From JALORV01 sp963775635 (GTDB lineage: Bacteria; Pseudomonadota; Gammaproteobacteria; Burkholderiales; Burkholderiaceae_F), in NCBI GenBank assembly GCA_963775635.1, contig CAVZJO010000004.1:52070-116069 (forward strand): 64,000 nucleotides of DNA, written 5' to 3'. Below the pieces are notes generated by a model. It saw only the letters and a list, made by a program, of their open reading frames with translations, searched no databases and was not told the DNA's origin. Numbering within the stretch: position 1 is the first letter of the stretch; the number at the start of each line of letters is the position of its first letter. Made by a program: the position numbers and the translations under genes. This document shows, one piece after another, positions 63,944 to 64,000 of the stretch.

Positions 63944-64000
63944 ACTTGGGGTACTCGCCGATGTCGGCGGCTGGCGGCAATCTTCATTGCGGCCAACACC

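Overview
The window reads as high-GC chromosomal DNA of a betaproteobacterium, most likely Burkholderiales. The grounds are two Bug-type (tripartite tricarboxylate) solute-binding proteins, lipoproteins with Leu-x-Ala-Cys-Gly-Gly-Gly lipoboxes, GC-rich double-hairpin repeats of a kind common in that order, and many small catabolic operons. No rRNA, tRNA, CRISPR array or intact transposon was seen.

Layout. 0-3.6 kb: two cyclic-nucleotide-binding-domain proteins (the second a patatin lipase), a DUF1992 protein and a 5'-3' exonuclease. 3.7-14.0 kb: an XdhC-type maturation factor divergent from a catabolic run made of a three-subunit molybdenum hydroxylase, a VOC protein, a Tat-exported amidohydrolase, a mannonate-dehydratase-like enzyme, a Bug binding protein (frameshifted) and an enolase-superfamily sugar-acid dehydratase. 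14.1-19.7 kb: a two-gene lipoprotein operon divergent from a large winged-helix/ATPase/TPR regulator, with a candidate direct-repeat operator between them; this stretch is full of single-base indels. 19.8-23.9 kb: an AidB-type acyl-CoA dehydrogenase, a methyltransferase and small proteins. 24.0-31.3 kb: a sugar-acid type operon (two RraA-family proteins, IlvD/Edd dehydratase, ketoglutarate-semialdehyde-type dehydrogenase, Dabb and SnoaL proteins) divergent from an IclR regulator fused to an SMP-30 beta-propeller. 31.6-40.5 kb: transporters, an amino-acid oxidase, and a MoxR/CoxE/CoxG set of the kind used to mature molybdenum hydroxylases. 40.6-45.3 kb: a membrane Fe-S oxidoreductase (frameshifted), a lipoprotein and a secreted ankyrin protein. 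45.4-52.4 kb: a dedicated acyl-chain-building locus. 52.6-57.5 kb: a transporter, a Bug protein, a D-amino-acid PLP enzyme and a dCTP deaminase split by an intein. 57.6-64 kb: a DUF1326/DUF2182 pair, an MFS transporter, a small Cys-motif protein, a cupin and HypX, which suggests [NiFe]-hydrogenase genes beyond the right edge.

The most interesting content is (1) the 45.4-52.4 kb locus. It carries FabL-type enoyl reductase, FabG, an AcpXL-like acyl carrier protein, a double-hotdog dehydratase, two ketosynthases (one with its catalytic Cys replaced by Ser) and a protein fusing holo-ACP synthase to an LpxL-type acyltransferase. The gene content and order resemble the rhizobial acpXL-lpxXL locus that builds and attaches a very long acyl chain to lipid A, but this version brings its own phosphopantetheinyl transferase. 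(2) A 376-residue HNH-containing intein sits directly after the conserved GKSTYAR motif of dCTP deaminase.

Caution: roughly twenty reading-frame breaks, mostly +1 or -1 in short G or C runs, lie inside otherwise well-preserved genes. They look more like consensus errors than old pseudogenes, and reads should be checked before any gene is called dead.
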